Of a DNA stretch of 64,000 nucleotides, positions 42,397-52,232 are shown in pieces; the first letter of the stretch is position 1; every line of letters begins with the position of its first letter. The translations under genes and the position numbers were made by a program. This stretch comes from Niallia sp. FSL W8-0635 (GTDB lineage: Bacteria > Bacillota > Bacilli > Bacillales > Cytobacillaceae). The notes beneath the pieces were generated by a model, which saw nothing but the letters and a program-made list of their open reading frames with translations, was not told the DNA's origin and did not search any database. The stretch lies in NCBI RefSeq assembly GCF_038007965.1, contig NZ_JBBOYD010000002.1:62001-126000 (forward strand), written 5' to 3'.

Positions 42397-42484
42397 TCTT
42401 ATGGATTATTTCCCTTTTTTAATTTAGATTTTACATATTATAGAATTTTTTTGACTTTTAATAAAGACGAGTATATAATAATTA

Positions 42485-42505
42485 TATGAATATATGTTCA
42501 TATAT
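42485..42505 (+). promoter_or_regulatory. ArsR/SmtB-type operator before czcD
   Basis: Inverted repeat TATGAA-TATATG-TTCATA with TGTTCAT at its centre. It is the clearest palindrome of six similar sites in the metal island and lies about 120 bases before czcD. Confidence 0.6.
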
Positions 42506-42621
42506 TGTAATAAGAAGAATATATAACATCTTTTAGTTTCAAGAGTGTGCGCTAAAATACATTCATTTATTTTATTGGGGTAGTATATAATCAGATGTTT
42601 TATTAAGGAGGTATTATTATA

Positions 42622-43575
42622 ATGGGGCATGATCATAGTCATAGTCATAATCATACAGGTGGATCAAACAAAAAGGTGCTTTTCATTTCTTTTATTATTA
42701 TTACGAGTTACATGGTAATTGAAGCAATAGGAGGAGTTGTTACAAATAGTCTTGCGCTTCTATCCGATGCAGGACATATGTTAAGTGATTCCATTTCATT
42801 GTTGATTGCACTCATAGCATTTAAATTAGGGGAGCGAGCAGCTAGTCATAGTAAAACCTTTGGGTATAAACGTTTTGAAATAATAGCAGCTGTTATAAAT
42901 GGAGTTACTCTAATACTTATTTCTCTTTATATCTTTTATGAGGCAATTAACCGTTTTGCCAATCCACCAGAGGTAGCAACAACAGGTATGCTTTATATTA
43001 GTATTATTGGTTTACTTGTTAACATATTGGTAGCTTGGATTATGATGCGAAATGGAGATACAGAAAACAATTTAAATATGCGTGGTGCCTTTTTACATGT
43101 TATTAGTGATATGCTTGGTTCAGTTGGTGCCATAATAGCTGCATTGCTTATCATGTTTTTTGGATGGGGTTGGGCAGATCCATTGGCAAGTGTATTAGTA
43201 GCTGCTCTTATTTTAAGAAGTGGTTACTATGTAACCAAAGATGCTATTCACGTTCTTATGGAAGGAACTCCTTCAAATGTAGACGTAGAGGACATTATTA
43301 CCACAGTTAGTAAAACACCAGGAATACACTCTATTCACGACCTACACATATGGTCCATCACAAGTGGTTTGAATGCAATGTCTTGCCATGCTGTCGTTGA
43401 TAAGCAATTAACTATCGCCGAAGGTGAAAATATTCTTCGGAAAATAGAACATGCACTTGAACACAAGGGGATTACTCATGTAACCATCCAAATGGAAACT
43501 TTAGCACATAACCATGAAAATTCAATCCTTTGTGAAGCAAAAGGTGAACCAGCCCATGATCATCATCATCATTAA
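42622..43575 (+). CDS. czcD: CDF-family zinc/cadmium/cobalt exporter CzcD
   Basis: 317 aa, six membrane spans, and His-rich ends (MGHDHSHSHNHTGG and HDHHHH). The metal-site motifs are LLSDAGHMLSDS in span 2 (H and D) and LHVISDMLGSVGAI in span 5. The C-terminal cytoplasmic domain has GIHSIHDLHIWSI and ITHVTIQME. It exports Zn(II), and often Cd or Co, against protons. AAGGAGG precedes the ATG. It was probably the first gene of a czcD-czcO unit, now interrupted by an IS. Confidence 0.93.
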   Translation: MGHDHSHSHNHTGGSNKKVLFISFIIITSYMVIEAIGGVVTNSLALLSDAGHMLSDSISLLIALIAFKLGERAASHSKTFGYKRFEIIAAVINGVTLILISLYIFYEAINRFANPPEVATTGMLYISIIGLLVNILVAWIMMRNGDTENNLNMRGAFLHVISDMLGSVGAIIAALLIMFFGWGWADPLASVLVAALILRSGYYVTKDAIHVLMEGTPSNVDVEDIITTVSKTPGIHSIHDLHIWSITSGLNAMSCHAVVDKQLTIAEGENILRKIEHALEHKGITHVTIQMETLAHNHENSILCEAKGEPAHDHHHH

Positions 43576-43584
43576 TTAGAAAAG

Positions 43585-45415
43585 AAGAGGCTGGGACATA
43601 ACCCTCCTCTGAAATGAAAAAGCCTGTGAAATTTTACTCATAGTAAAATTTCACAGGCTTTGATTTACTTTTTTGAAGAAAAATAAGGATCACTTCTGAT
43701 AAAATAAAGTCACCACAACAAAATCTAATCAGAAAGAAGGATCCTTATGTTTAAAGATTATACCATGAATCAAATCGTTTTACCTTTAGATTTAGAAGTA
43801 AAATTACAAAATAATGATATTGCCTTCCATGTCCATCATTTAGTGGAAAGTATCCCTCAAGAAGCGTTTGAACCATTTCTTCGAAATGAAGGTTGTCCTG
43901 CCTATCATCCACGCATGATGCTTAAAATTATTCTATGTGCCTACACTCAATCTGTCTTTTCAGGGCGTAAAATGGAGGCCCTATTAAAAGACAGTATCCG
44001 TATGATGTGGTTAGCTCAAGGGTATGAACCAAGCTATCGTACAATTAACCGATTTCGCGTTCAACCAGAAGTAAAAGATTTAATTCGTCAATGTTTCATC
44101 CAATTTCGCTGCCAATTGATCGAAGAAAAACTGATCGATCAAGAAGCGATATTTATCGATGGTACAAAGATTGAAGCGAATGCGAATAAATTTACGTTTG
44201 TCTGGAAGAAAGCGATTGAGAAATTTCATCAGAGTTTAATTGATAAGTCAAACCAGTTGTACAATGAGTTGCTTGAGAACGAAATCATACCCCAAATTGA
44301 ACGGGAAAGTGATGAACAGCTATCATTTGGAGAGCTCACTCAAATGGTTCAAAAAGTAGACGAAGTAGTGACCGAATATGATAAACAAATTGAAGAATCT
44401 TCAGACGTTACTGAACGAAAAGCCTTACGAAGTGAACGAAAATACCCGAAACAAGTGCGTAAACAGTTGATTGATTTTGTCTTGAGAAAACGGAAGTACC
44501 AACAGGATTTTACAATCTTTGGACCACGTAATAGCTATTCTAAAACAGATCTAGATGCGACATTTATGCGAATGAAAGATGATTATATGAAAAACGGGCA
44601 ATTGAAAGCTGGTTACAATGTACAAATCGCAACGGAAGGTCAATATGCGCTTGCTTATAGTTTATTTCCAAACCCAACAGATACACGTACGTTAATTCCA
44701 TTTTTAGATGAGATAGAGCAACATTATTTCGAGTTACCGAAACATATTGTTGCAGATGCAGGTTATGGTAGTGAACAAAACTTTAGTGATATTCTCTCAA
44801 ACAGAAACCGAGAAGCACTGATAACATATAACATGTTTTTGAAGGAACAAAAGAAAAAGTACAAACAAAATACATTTAATCCTGATAACTGGGTATATGA
44901 TCAAGAAACCGATACATATACGTGCCCTAATCAGAAACGTTTAGAATTTCAATATCATTCTGTCCGAACCGACGCTACAGGTTTCCAAAGGAGTTTCAAA
45001 ATCTACGAGTGCGAAGACTGTTCAGGATGCCCATTCCGTTCATCATGTACCAAGGCAAAAGAAGGAAACAATCGAAAACTAATGGTGAACAAAAAATGGG
45101 AACAGCAAAAAGAATATGTGAGAGCGAAGCTTTCAGAAGAGAAAACGAGTGCCATCTATCGAAAACGCAAAACCGATGTGGAACCAGTTTTTGGATTCTT
45201 GAAGGCTAATTTGCGTTTCACTCGATTTTCTGTACGAGGAAAATCGAAGGTGGAAAACGAAATGGGCCTCGCATTAATGGCAGTGAATTTAAGAAAATTC
45301 ACTGCCATTAACTAAGATAATAGAAGAATTAACACGAAAAAAAAGAGAAAAGTGAATTTGAGTACCTCAAATTCACTTTTCTCTTTTTTAGAGGCTAGTT
45401 ATGTCCCAGCCTCTT
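43585..45415 (+). mobile_element. IS1182-family insertion sequence, complete
   Basis: 1831 bp. The 18-base ends (43585-43602 and 45398-45415) are inverted copies carrying GGCTGGGACATAAC. Just inside each end lies a long internal hairpin (43621-43662 and 45336-45390) that should block read-through from flanking genes. It carries one intact transposase. It lies between czcD and czcO. Confidence 0.9.
43747..45315 (+). CDS. IS1182-family transposase
   Basis: 522 aa, normal family length. The N-terminal domain has HPRMMLKIILCAYTQSVFSGRKME, and the catalytic part has FIDGTKIEANANKFTFVWKK (first Asp), HIVADAGYGSEQN (second Asp) and RKTDVEPVFGFLKANLRFTRF (Glu). A Cys cluster (CEDCSGCPFRSSC) is typical of the family. 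Intact, so the element may still move. AAGAAGGATCC precedes the ATG. Confidence 0.95.
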   Translation: MFKDYTMNQIVLPLDLEVKLQNNDIAFHVHHLVESIPQEAFEPFLRNEGCPAYHPRMMLKIILCAYTQSVFSGRKMEALLKDSIRMMWLAQGYEPSYRTINRFRVQPEVKDLIRQCFIQFRCQLIEEKLIDQEAIFIDGTKIEANANKFTFVWKKAIEKFHQSLIDKSNQLYNELLENEIIPQIERESDEQLSFGELTQMVQKVDEVVTEYDKQIEESSDVTERKALRSERKYPKQVRKQLIDFVLRKRKYQQDFTIFGPRNSYSKTDLDATFMRMKDDYMKNGQLKAGYNVQIATEGQYALAYSLFPNPTDTRTLIPFLDEIEQHYFELPKHIVADAGYGSEQNFSDILSNRNREALITYNMFLKEQKKKYKQNTFNPDNWVYDQETDTYTCPNQKRLEFQYHSVRTDATGFQRSFKIYECEDCSGCPFRSSCTKAKEGNNRKLMVNKKWEQQKEYVRAKLSEEKTSAIYRKRKTDVEPVFGFLKANLRFTRFSVRGKSKVENEMGLALMAVNLRKFTAIN

Positions 45416-45441
45416 GTTATATATTAAGGGGGATAAATACA

Positions 45442-46473
45442 ATGTTGGACACACTAGTTATTGGAGCGGGCCAGGCTGGTATTTCCATGGGTTATTATTT
45501 AAAAGAAACGGGTATGAATTTTCTTATTTTAGATAAAGGAAAAGAAATAGGGGAGAGTTGGAAGTCCAGATATGATTCCTTGATTTTATTTACTCCTAGA
45601 ATATATAGTTCTCTACCTGGTTTTGCAATGGAAGGAGATAAGCATGGGTTCCCTACAAAAGATGAGGTAGCTTCTTATTTGAAACAATATGTTAAAAAGT
45701 TTGAACTACCTATTAAATTTCAAACAGTAGTAACAAGTATAACAAAACAAGAAGAGGAATTTGTAGTATGTACAAATAGAGATACGTACACGACACGTAA
45801 TCTAGTTATTGCCACAGGTCCCTTTCAAACACCTATGATACCGTCATTCTCCAGTGATTTATCTAATGAGATTTATCAAGTGCATTCTTCTCAGTATAAA
45901 AATCCACAGCAGTTAAAGGATGGGAATGTCTTAGTTGTAGGCGGTGGAAATAGCGGTGCTCAAATAGCAGTTGAACTATCCGAAGAAAAAGAAACATACT
46001 TGGCACATAGTAATAAATTAGTATTCTTGCCATTAATTTTTAAACAAAAAAGCATTTTCTGGTGGTTTGATAAATTGGGAATTTTAAGTGCAAGTAAGAA
46101 TTCTTTATTGGGAGGGTTCATCCAAAAAAAGGGTGATCCTATATTTGGATTCGAACTGAGAGATGCCATTAAACGAAATAAGGTGAAATTAAAAGAAAGA
46201 GTAATGGTTATAAATCGCGATAAAGTAATATTTAAAGATTTATCATCACTAGAAGTTAACAATATTATTTGGGCTACTGGTTTTACAAATTCATTACCTT
46301 GGCTGAACATAGATGATTTATACAATAAGGATGGAAAACTAATTCATCAACGAGGCGTTACCAATATTAAAGGTCTATATTTTATAGGTTTACCGTGGCA
46401 GCATAGACGTGGTTCTGCTTTACTTCAAGGAGTTGGATACGATGCAGAATATATAGTTGCAAAAATAAAATAG
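45442..46473 (+). CDS. czcO: CzcO-like flavoprotein monooxygenase
   Basis: 343 aa. It has an FAD Rossmann motif VIGAGQAGISMGYYL at the N-terminus, NADPH motif VVGGGNSGAQIAVEL near residue 165 and the late WATGF motif, so it belongs to the FMO/CzcO oxidoreductases linked to CzcD. The role in metal stress is not known. The start is the ATG after AAGGGGG, 27 bases beyond the IS end; a longer frame runs back into the IS and is an artefact. The IS has probably cut it from its original promoter next to czcD. Confidence 0.82.
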   Translation: MLDTLVIGAGQAGISMGYYLKETGMNFLILDKGKEIGESWKSRYDSLILFTPRIYSSLPGFAMEGDKHGFPTKDEVASYLKQYVKKFELPIKFQTVVTSITKQEEEFVVCTNRDTYTTRNLVIATGPFQTPMIPSFSSDLSNEIYQVHSSQYKNPQQLKDGNVLVVGGGNSGAQIAVELSEEKETYLAHSNKLVFLPLIFKQKSIFWWFDKLGILSASKNSLLGGFIQKKGDPIFGFELRDAIKRNKVKLKERVMVINRDKVIFKDLSSLEVNNIIWATGFTNSLPWLNIDDLYNKDGKLIHQRGVTNIKGLYFIGLPWQHRRGSALLQGVGYDAEYIVAKIK

Positions 46474-46589
46474 AAAAGTTGTTTAAGGGAAGAGGATGGA
46501 CTTTACTTGTATAAGATAAAGTGGGTAGAGTCCTCAATAAAAAATAAATTAATTGACAAAGAAAATGTTTTTCAGATATCCTTTATATA

Positions 46590-46609
46590 TGCATATCTGT
46601 TCATGTAAG
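46590..46609 (+). promoter_or_regulatory. ArsR/SmtB-type operator before the ArsR gene
   Basis: TGCATATCTGTTCATGTAAG, sharing TGTTCAT with the other sites; about 40 bases before an ArsR-type gene, suggesting autoregulation. Confidence 0.6.
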
Positions 46610-46647
46610 AATATATTTATGTATAGGAAAAGAAGGTGGGGGAAGTG

Positions 46648-46947
46648 ATGAGGAAAGAAGTTCTCTCTTTGTTATCGGATGAGAATATAAAAGGAGTTTC
46701 TCAACTATGCAAGGTGTTAACCAATCCAACAAGAATAAAAATCTTATCTTTAATTTACAAAAAGGACTTAACGGTTAACCAAATTTCCGATCGACTTAAA
46801 ATGTCTAACTCAATGGTTTCTAACCAGATAAACTACTTGAAAAATATAAATTATATCGAGTGCAAAAAAGGTACAGAGAACTTTTATAGGCATGACGATG
46901 AGAAATTAATTGTTACCATTAATCGACTTTTAGAGCAATCTTGTTAA
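46648..46947 (+). CDS. ArsR/SmtB-family repressor
   Basis: 99 aa winged helix: LCKVLTNPTRIKILSLIYK, LTVNQISDRLKMSNSMVSNQINYL (recognition helix) and a YRHDDEK wing end. His, Asp and Cys residues near the C-terminus are sparse (RHDDEK, one final Cys), so the metal site differs from classic zinc sensors. I chose the ATG after AAGGTGGGGG; a GTG four codons earlier overlaps it. A candidate regulator of the TGTTCAT sites. Confidence 0.8.
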   Translation: MRKEVLSLLSDENIKGVSQLCKVLTNPTRIKILSLIYKKDLTVNQISDRLKMSNSMVSNQINYLKNINYIECKKGTENFYRHDDEKLIVTINRLLEQSC

Positions 46948-46978
46948 AAAGGTTGCTATTAAAATAAATAAAAAATAT

Positions 46979-47018
46979 AAAGAAACCTGATAATCCCAGT
47001 GGACTATCAGGTTTCTTT
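46979..47018. terminator. Bidirectional terminator
   Basis: AAAGAAACCTGATA and TATCAGGTTTCTTT arms; serves the ArsR gene (+) and the LTA synthase gene (-). Confidence 0.85.
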
Positions 47019-47023
47019 ATTAA

Positions 47024-48970
47024 TTACTCATCGTTCTCAAATTTTTTATAAATGTATTGAGAAGGATCGATAGGGGTAAAGTTCTTAGGTGTATAAAATC
47101 TTAATAAATCACCATTAACCACTTGGTCTGAAAGGGATAGGATGTTAGCAACCTTTTTTTGAGTTTCAATGGCTTCTTCAATTTTATCAGCTTCTAATAA
47201 CTCTCCTGTCTCCGAGTTATAAAAATTGTCATCAACTGAGGAAATGGTTGGGCTAACAAATTCACCGTTTCTAAAAGGTACAAGTTGATTATGTTCTTCT
47301 GACAGTAAGTCTGAACCAAATTGAATATACTCTTTTGTATCCATACCAAGAAGGTGTAGAAGAGTAGGCAATAAATCTATCTGACCCCCGTACTCTTCTT
47401 TAATTCCACCTTCTTGTCCAGGTACACGGATAAATAGTGGTACACGCTGCAAGCCAGCTGATTCAAATGGAGTTATTTTTTTCCCTATAACCTTTTCCAT
47501 TGCTGAGTTATGGTTTTGGGAGATACCGTAATGATCCCCGTACATAATTATAATGGAATTATGGTATAGACCAGAATCCTTTAGGTAATCAAAGAAATTT
47601 TCAAGTGCTTCATCTGCATAGCGGGCAGTTTGAAAATAATCATCTACTGACTTATCACCTGTATTATTTGCTTGGATAGTAGTTTCTTCTTGATTTATGG
47701 AATAAGGATAGTGATTAGAAACAGATATAAATTTTGCGTAGAAAGGTTGTTTCAAAGAATTAAGCAATGGAATGGATTTATTAAAAAAGGGCTTGTCCAT
47801 AATTCCATAATCAGTCATCTGTTCCTCGTTAATGCCACTATAATAGCTTTCATCAAAAAAGTTGTTATAACCTAATGATTTATACATCTCATTCCTGTTC
47901 CAAAAACTGCCTGCATTTCCGTGGAATACTGCTGAAGTATAGCCTTTCTGCCCTAGAATACCCGGTGCTGCTTGGTAGGTGTTCCCACTTTTCATGGTAA
48001 AGGCTGAACCACTAGGTAAGCCATATAGAGAATTTTCTACCATGAATTCTGCATCAGATGTTTTTCCTTGTGCAGTTTGATGGAAAAAATTTTTAAAATA
48101 TAAAGTATTTTTTTCCTTCGTTAATGAGTTTAAAAATGGAGTAACTTCTTCTCCATTTAATTTGTAGTTAATAACAAAGTTTTGAATCGATTCTAAATGA
48201 AAGTAAATTACATTCATGCCTTTGCCAATACCATAATATTCTGGATTAGGTTTTGCATAATTTGATTTAGTATAATTTATTACTTCCGTCATTTCATCAC
48301 TTGATGCCATGACCCTTTGGGCAGATGCTTTTGAACTCTGTATGCCATCATAAATAGTGTAGTTATATAACCCCAGATATTTTACAATGTAATTTCGATC
48401 GAATCCCCTTGTTAACAATTGTGGTCTGTCAACTTCAGCTAAAACGAGGTTTAAAATAGAAAAAATCATAGTAACTGTAAAAATACCTAGTTTAGTTCTT
48501 CTTCTAGGTTCTTTCATATCTATTTTAACTAACCGAAAGACTAGGAAAAGAATAAGAATTAATAAATCTAGAAAAAACAGAACATCATAAGGTTTTAATA
48601 ATGATAATATACTACCACTTACATCTCCAAAATTTTGAGTTTGGGTTAATGTGGGCAAAGTAATAAAATCGTTGAAAAATCGGTAATAGAGAACATTTAC
48701 AAAGAGTAACAAAGATAAAAATAGATACATGGAAATTAAGATTAAGTACTTCTTTTTAGCTTTAAATAACATTGAAATACCTAAAAAGAATAATGCTGAA
48801 CCGAGTGGATTTAATAGTAATAAAAATTGCTGCATTAAGTTGGAAATTCCTAAGTCAAACTGAGTGAACTGGACCAGATACGTTTTTATCCAAAGAAAGA
48901 AAACTGATAAGAGATAGAAAAATAAAAAACTTATCTCTACTCTTGTTTCTTTTATAGAGGAGACCCTCAT
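47024..48970 (-). CDS. Lipoteichoic acid synthase-like phosphatase (LtaS family)
   Basis: 648 aa. Five membrane spans lie in the first 190 residues; an extracellular sulfatase-fold domain follows. The catalytic Thr is in AQGKTSDAEFMVENSLYGL, with SVSNHYPYS and IIMYGDHYGIS forming the Mn site, as in LtaS/YfnI enzymes that polymerise glycerol phosphate from phosphatidylglycerol. I chose the ATG after TTAGGTGG, dropping a 16-residue extension. It reads away from qox and has a TGTTCAT operator in its upstream region, so it may respond to metal. Extra LTA could bind cations at the surface (inference). Confidence 0.88.
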   Translation of the reverse strand: MRVSSIKETRVEISFLFFYLLSVFFLWIKTYLVQFTQFDLGISNLMQQFLLLLNPLGSALFFLGISMLFKAKKKYLILISMYLFLSLLLFVNVLYYRFFNDFITLPTLTQTQNFGDVSGSILSLLKPYDVLFFLDLLILILFLVFRLVKIDMKEPRRRTKLGIFTVTMIFSILNLVLAEVDRPQLLTRGFDRNYIVKYLGLYNYTIYDGIQSSKASAQRVMASSDEMTEVINYTKSNYAKPNPEYYGIGKGMNVIYFHLESIQNFVINYKLNGEEVTPFLNSLTKEKNTLYFKNFFHQTAQGKTSDAEFMVENSLYGLPSGSAFTMKSGNTYQAAPGILGQKGYTSAVFHGNAGSFWNRNEMYKSLGYNNFFDESYYSGINEEQMTDYGIMDKPFFNKSIPLLNSLKQPFYAKFISVSNHYPYSINQEETTIQANNTGDKSVDDYFQTARYADEALENFFDYLKDSGLYHNSIIIMYGDHYGISQNHNSAMEKVIGKKITPFESAGLQRVPLFIRVPGQEGGIKEEYGGQIDLLPTLLHLLGMDTKEYIQFGSDLLSEEHNQLVPFRNGEFVSPTISSVDDNFYNSETGELLEADKIEEAIETQKKVANILSLSDQVVNGDLLRFYTPKNFTPIDPSQYIYKKFENDE

Positions 48971-49320
48971 TTTTACACCACCTAATTTAAGAAATATTAA
49001 TATTAAAAAATGTTTCAAGTAATTATAAGCTTTATCTAAACATGCTTACATGAACATATATAATTATAGAGTATAGAAACAAAAAATTATAGTAATAACC
49101 AAACTGTTATGGAATAAATTTCCTTCAATATTTTGTCACATTCCTATGATTTTTATTGTGTTAACATTATGAGAGTAGTGTAATCTAACTTAAAAGGTAT
49201 AGTTAACACTAAAATGAATAATTGCGCATATGTTTTTATTTAAATATGCTTAAATGTTCATGTATGCATTATTCAGAAAGGAGAAATCAACTTTAATTTT
49301 ACAAGGAAAGGAAAATAAAT
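48971..49320. promoter_or_regulatory. Divergent promoter region with two operators
   Basis: No gene. Two TGTTCAT-type sites: 49041-49062 (reverse orientation, near the LTA synthase gene) and 49246-49269 (ATGCTTAAATGTTCATGTAT, near qoxA). Each lies close to one of the divergent starts, so one regulator could control both. Confidence 0.6.
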
Positions 49321-50235
49321 ATGAAATTAAAAAAAATCTTATATTTTGCAACCTTACTTAGTCTTGTTGTTTTAACGGCATGTGAGCCCTTAATGGTTTT
49401 AGATCCAAAGGGACCGCAAGGTCGAATAACTGCAGATGTCATTAAAATTTCCATTTGGACAATGGCAATCGTAGTTATAGTAGTTTTGTCTTTATATTTT
49501 TATATGCTTTGGAAATATAAAGCTTCTAAACAATCCAAGGACTATGAACCACCTCATATCGAGGGAAGTATTAAATTAGAAATTATATGGACTGCTATTC
49601 CCATTCTGATAGTGGCATTCCTATCTTTTATAACCATTAAGTCAACCTATGAGGTAGAAAATGTACCTAAAGGATACAAGGAAGAGCCGTTAGTAATTTA
49701 CGCTTCATCTTCCAACTGGAAGTGGCATTTTAGTTATCCAGAAGAAAATATAGAAACCGTTAATTATTTGTTCATTCCTACAGATCGCCCGATTCAGTTT
49801 AAGTTATATTCTTATGGCCCGATATCAAGCTTTTGGATACCGCAGCTAGGTGGGCAAAAGTACGCAATGGCAGATATGCTAAACACATTAAATTTAGCAG
49901 CCGATGTTCCTGGAGAATATATGGGACGTAACGCAAATTTTACTGGTGAAGGATTTGCTCAACAAACCTTTAATGTTCAAGCAATGTCAAAGGAAGAATA
50001 TGAAAAGTGGATATCAGAAGTAAAGGATACTGCTGACACGCTAACAGAAGATAAATTTGAGGAGCTTTTAAATCCTGGACACTTAGGTCAGTTGACTTTC
50101 AATGGTACTCATTTAGGCTTTTCACCACCACCTCATGATATGAAAAAATCTACTAGCGAAGAGAAAAACGAAGACACAGAAAATACAAAAGATATGGACA
50201 TGGAGGATATGGATATGGAAGGAATGGACCATTAA
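49321..50235 (+). CDS. qoxA: Quinol oxidase subunit II
   Basis: 304-aa lipoprotein: signal with lipobox LTAC, so Cys-21 is lipidated. Two membrane spans (about 40-62 and 85-105) precede a cupredoxin domain. SFWIPQLGGQKYAMADMLN lacks the Cys ligands of a CuA site, so this is a quinol-oxidising aa3 subunit rather than cytochrome c oxidase. The C-terminal tail is acidic and Met/His-rich (DMDMEDMDMEGMDH), not usual for QoxA and perhaps metal-binding. First gene of a four-gene operon with AAGGAAAGG before the ATG. Confidence 0.9.
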   Translation: MKLKKILYFATLLSLVVLTACEPLMVLDPKGPQGRITADVIKISIWTMAIVVIVVLSLYFYMLWKYKASKQSKDYEPPHIEGSIKLEIIWTAIPILIVAFLSFITIKSTYEVENVPKGYKEEPLVIYASSSNWKWHFSYPEENIETVNYLFIPTDRPIQFKLYSYGPISSFWIPQLGGQKYAMADMLNTLNLAADVPGEYMGRNANFTGEGFAQQTFNVQAMSKEEYEKWISEVKDTADTLTEDKFEELLNPGHLGQLTFNGTHLGFSPPPHDMKKSTSEEKNEDTENTKDMDMEDMDMEGMDH

Positions 50236-50285
50236 TTATATATTCTTCAAATAAAATTATTTTTTCTTGAAAGGAGTACTATTAC

Positions 50286-52232
50286 ATGGATTTTTTTGAT
50301 AGGTTTGCTGTTCCCAATCCTGGGCCAACAATCTATGCTTCAATGGTTGCTATAGTCCTTACCATGATAGGCATCCTAGTATTTATTACGTATACAAAGA
50401 AATGGGGATATCTATGGAGAGAGTGGCTTACAACTGTAGACCATAAAAGAATAGGGATTATGTATTTAATCTCCGCATTACTAATGCTCTTCCGTGGTGG
50501 AGCAGATGCCATTATGATGCGGGCACAAACAGCTGTTCCTGATAATAATTTATTGAATGCTCAGGAATATAATGAAGTATTTACTACACACGGTGTAGTT
50601 ATGATTATATTTATGGCGATGGCTTTTATAATGGCACTTATGAACTTTGTTGTACCATTACAAATTGGCGCAAGAGATGTAGCCTTTCCTAGGCTCAATG
50701 CCGTTAGTTTCTGGTTATATTTCTTTGGAGCTATGTTATTTAACATATCTTTCGTTGTAGGGGGGTCTCCAGATGCAGGATGGTCTTCTTATTTTCCACT
50801 AGCGGGTACAGATTTTAGTAAGTCAGTAGGTACCAATTATTACATGATTGCTTTACAAATTTCTGGGATTGGTACATTGATAACAGGTATTAACTTTGTT
50901 ACTACTATACTAAAAATGAGAGCTCCAGGAATGACTCTTATGAAAATGCCGATGTTTACTTGGTCAGCATTGATTACAAACTTAATTATTGTTTTTGCCT
51001 TTCCCATTTTAACAATAGCGTTAATTATGGGGACAATGGATAGACTTTTTGGTACTAACTTCTTCACAACCACTGATGGTGGGATGGATATGCTTTGGGC
51101 AAACCTATTCTGGGTTTGGGGACATCCTGAAGTATATATCCTCATATTACCAGCGTTCGGAATATACAGTGAAATAATACCAACATTCGCAAGAAGAAAT
51201 CTATATGGTTATAAGTCAATGGTAATTTCCATAGTGGCTATATCTGTTCTGTCCTTTTTAGTTTGGGTTCATCACTTCTTCACTATGGGACAAGGCGCTT
51301 TGGTTAATAGTATTTTCTCTATCACAACTATGGCTATTGCTGTACCAACCGGTATCAAAATATTTAACTGGCTGTTTACGCTTAGAAAAGGGAAAATTGA
51401 ATTTACAGTTCCTATGCTTTATTCTTTAGGATTTATTCCTATTTTCACAATTGGTGGGGTAACAGGAGTAATGCTTGGAATGGCCAGTGCTGACTATCAA
51501 TACCACAATACCATGTTTTTAGTAGCTCACTTTCACTTAGTTATAATTCCTGGGGTTGTATTCGCAATGCTTGCTGGTCTTACTTATTGGTGGCCAAAGA
51601 TGTTTGGATACATGCTAAACGAGAGAATTGGAAAATGGGCGTTCTGGTTTATTTCGATAAGTGTTTGTGTAGCCTTTTTCCCAATGTTCATATCAGGTTT
51701 AGATGGACAAGCTAGAAGAATGTACACTTACTCTGAGTCAACTGGTTTCGGTATCTGGAATATGATTTCCTTTATAGGAGCTCTAGGTCTTTTAGTAGGA
51801 TTTGTTTTAATAGTTTACAATATTTTATACAGTTACAAAAATTCACCAAGAAATATTTCGTCAGATCCATGGGACGCTCGCTCGTTAGAGTGGGCAACTA
51901 AATCACCTGTACCAGAGTATAATTTTGCAATCACTCCGACAGTTGATTCAACCGAGGCCTTCTGGGATTCCAAGAAAAAGGGATACAAACTATTTAGAGG
52001 TAATATTGAAAAGATTCACATGCCAAATAATAGTGGCATGCCATTTATTTTTGGATTCCTATTTTTTATTTGGGGCTTTGCATTTGTATTCGCACTTTGG
52101 ATACTTTTAATCCTAGCAACAGTAGCTATATTTATTTGTTTAGCATTGCGTTCCACTGAAAAAGACAATGGAAGGTATATCTCTAAGGAAACAGTAGAAA
52201 AAATTGAAGACTCGTTGGGAGGTCCAAAATAA
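50286..52232 (+). CDS. qoxB: Quinol oxidase subunit I
   Basis: 648 aa with about 14 spans. Heme-copper centre: FTTHGVVMI (low-spin heme His), WVWGHPEVYILILPAFGIYSE (CuB His and the cross-linked Tyr), VWVHHFFTMG (CuB His pair) and VAHFHLVII (two heme His). It reduces O2 to water and pumps protons. AAAGGAG precedes the ATG. Full-length and intact. Confidence 0.95.
   Translation: MDFFDRFAVPNPGPTIYASMVAIVLTMIGILVFITYTKKWGYLWREWLTTVDHKRIGIMYLISALLMLFRGGADAIMMRAQTAVPDNNLLNAQEYNEVFTTHGVVMIIFMAMAFIMALMNFVVPLQIGARDVAFPRLNAVSFWLYFFGAMLFNISFVVGGSPDAGWSSYFPLAGTDFSKSVGTNYYMIALQISGIGTLITGINFVTTILKMRAPGMTLMKMPMFTWSALITNLIIVFAFPILTIALIMGTMDRLFGTNFFTTTDGGMDMLWANLFWVWGHPEVYILILPAFGIYSEIIPTFARRNLYGYKSMVISIVAISVLSFLVWVHHFFTMGQGALVNSIFSITTMAIAVPTGIKIFNWLFTLRKGKIEFTVPMLYSLGFIPIFTIGGVTGVMLGMASADYQYHNTMFLVAHFHLVIIPGVVFAMLAGLTYWWPKMFGYMLNERIGKWAFWFISISVCVAFFPMFISGLDGQARRMYTYSESTGFGIWNMISFIGALGLLVGFVLIVYNILYSYKNSPRNISSDPWDARSLEWATKSPVPEYNFAITPTVDSTEAFWDSKKKGYKLFRGNIEKIHMPNNSGMPFIFGFLFFIWGFAFVFALWILLILATVAIFICLALRSTEKDNGRYISKETVEKIEDSLGGPK

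Noticed and set aside
45352..45441. Longer N-terminus of the CzcO-like protein
   Set aside because: It begins inside the IS1182-family end and lacks a ribosome site; the ATG after AAGGGGG gives the proper FAD-motif start.
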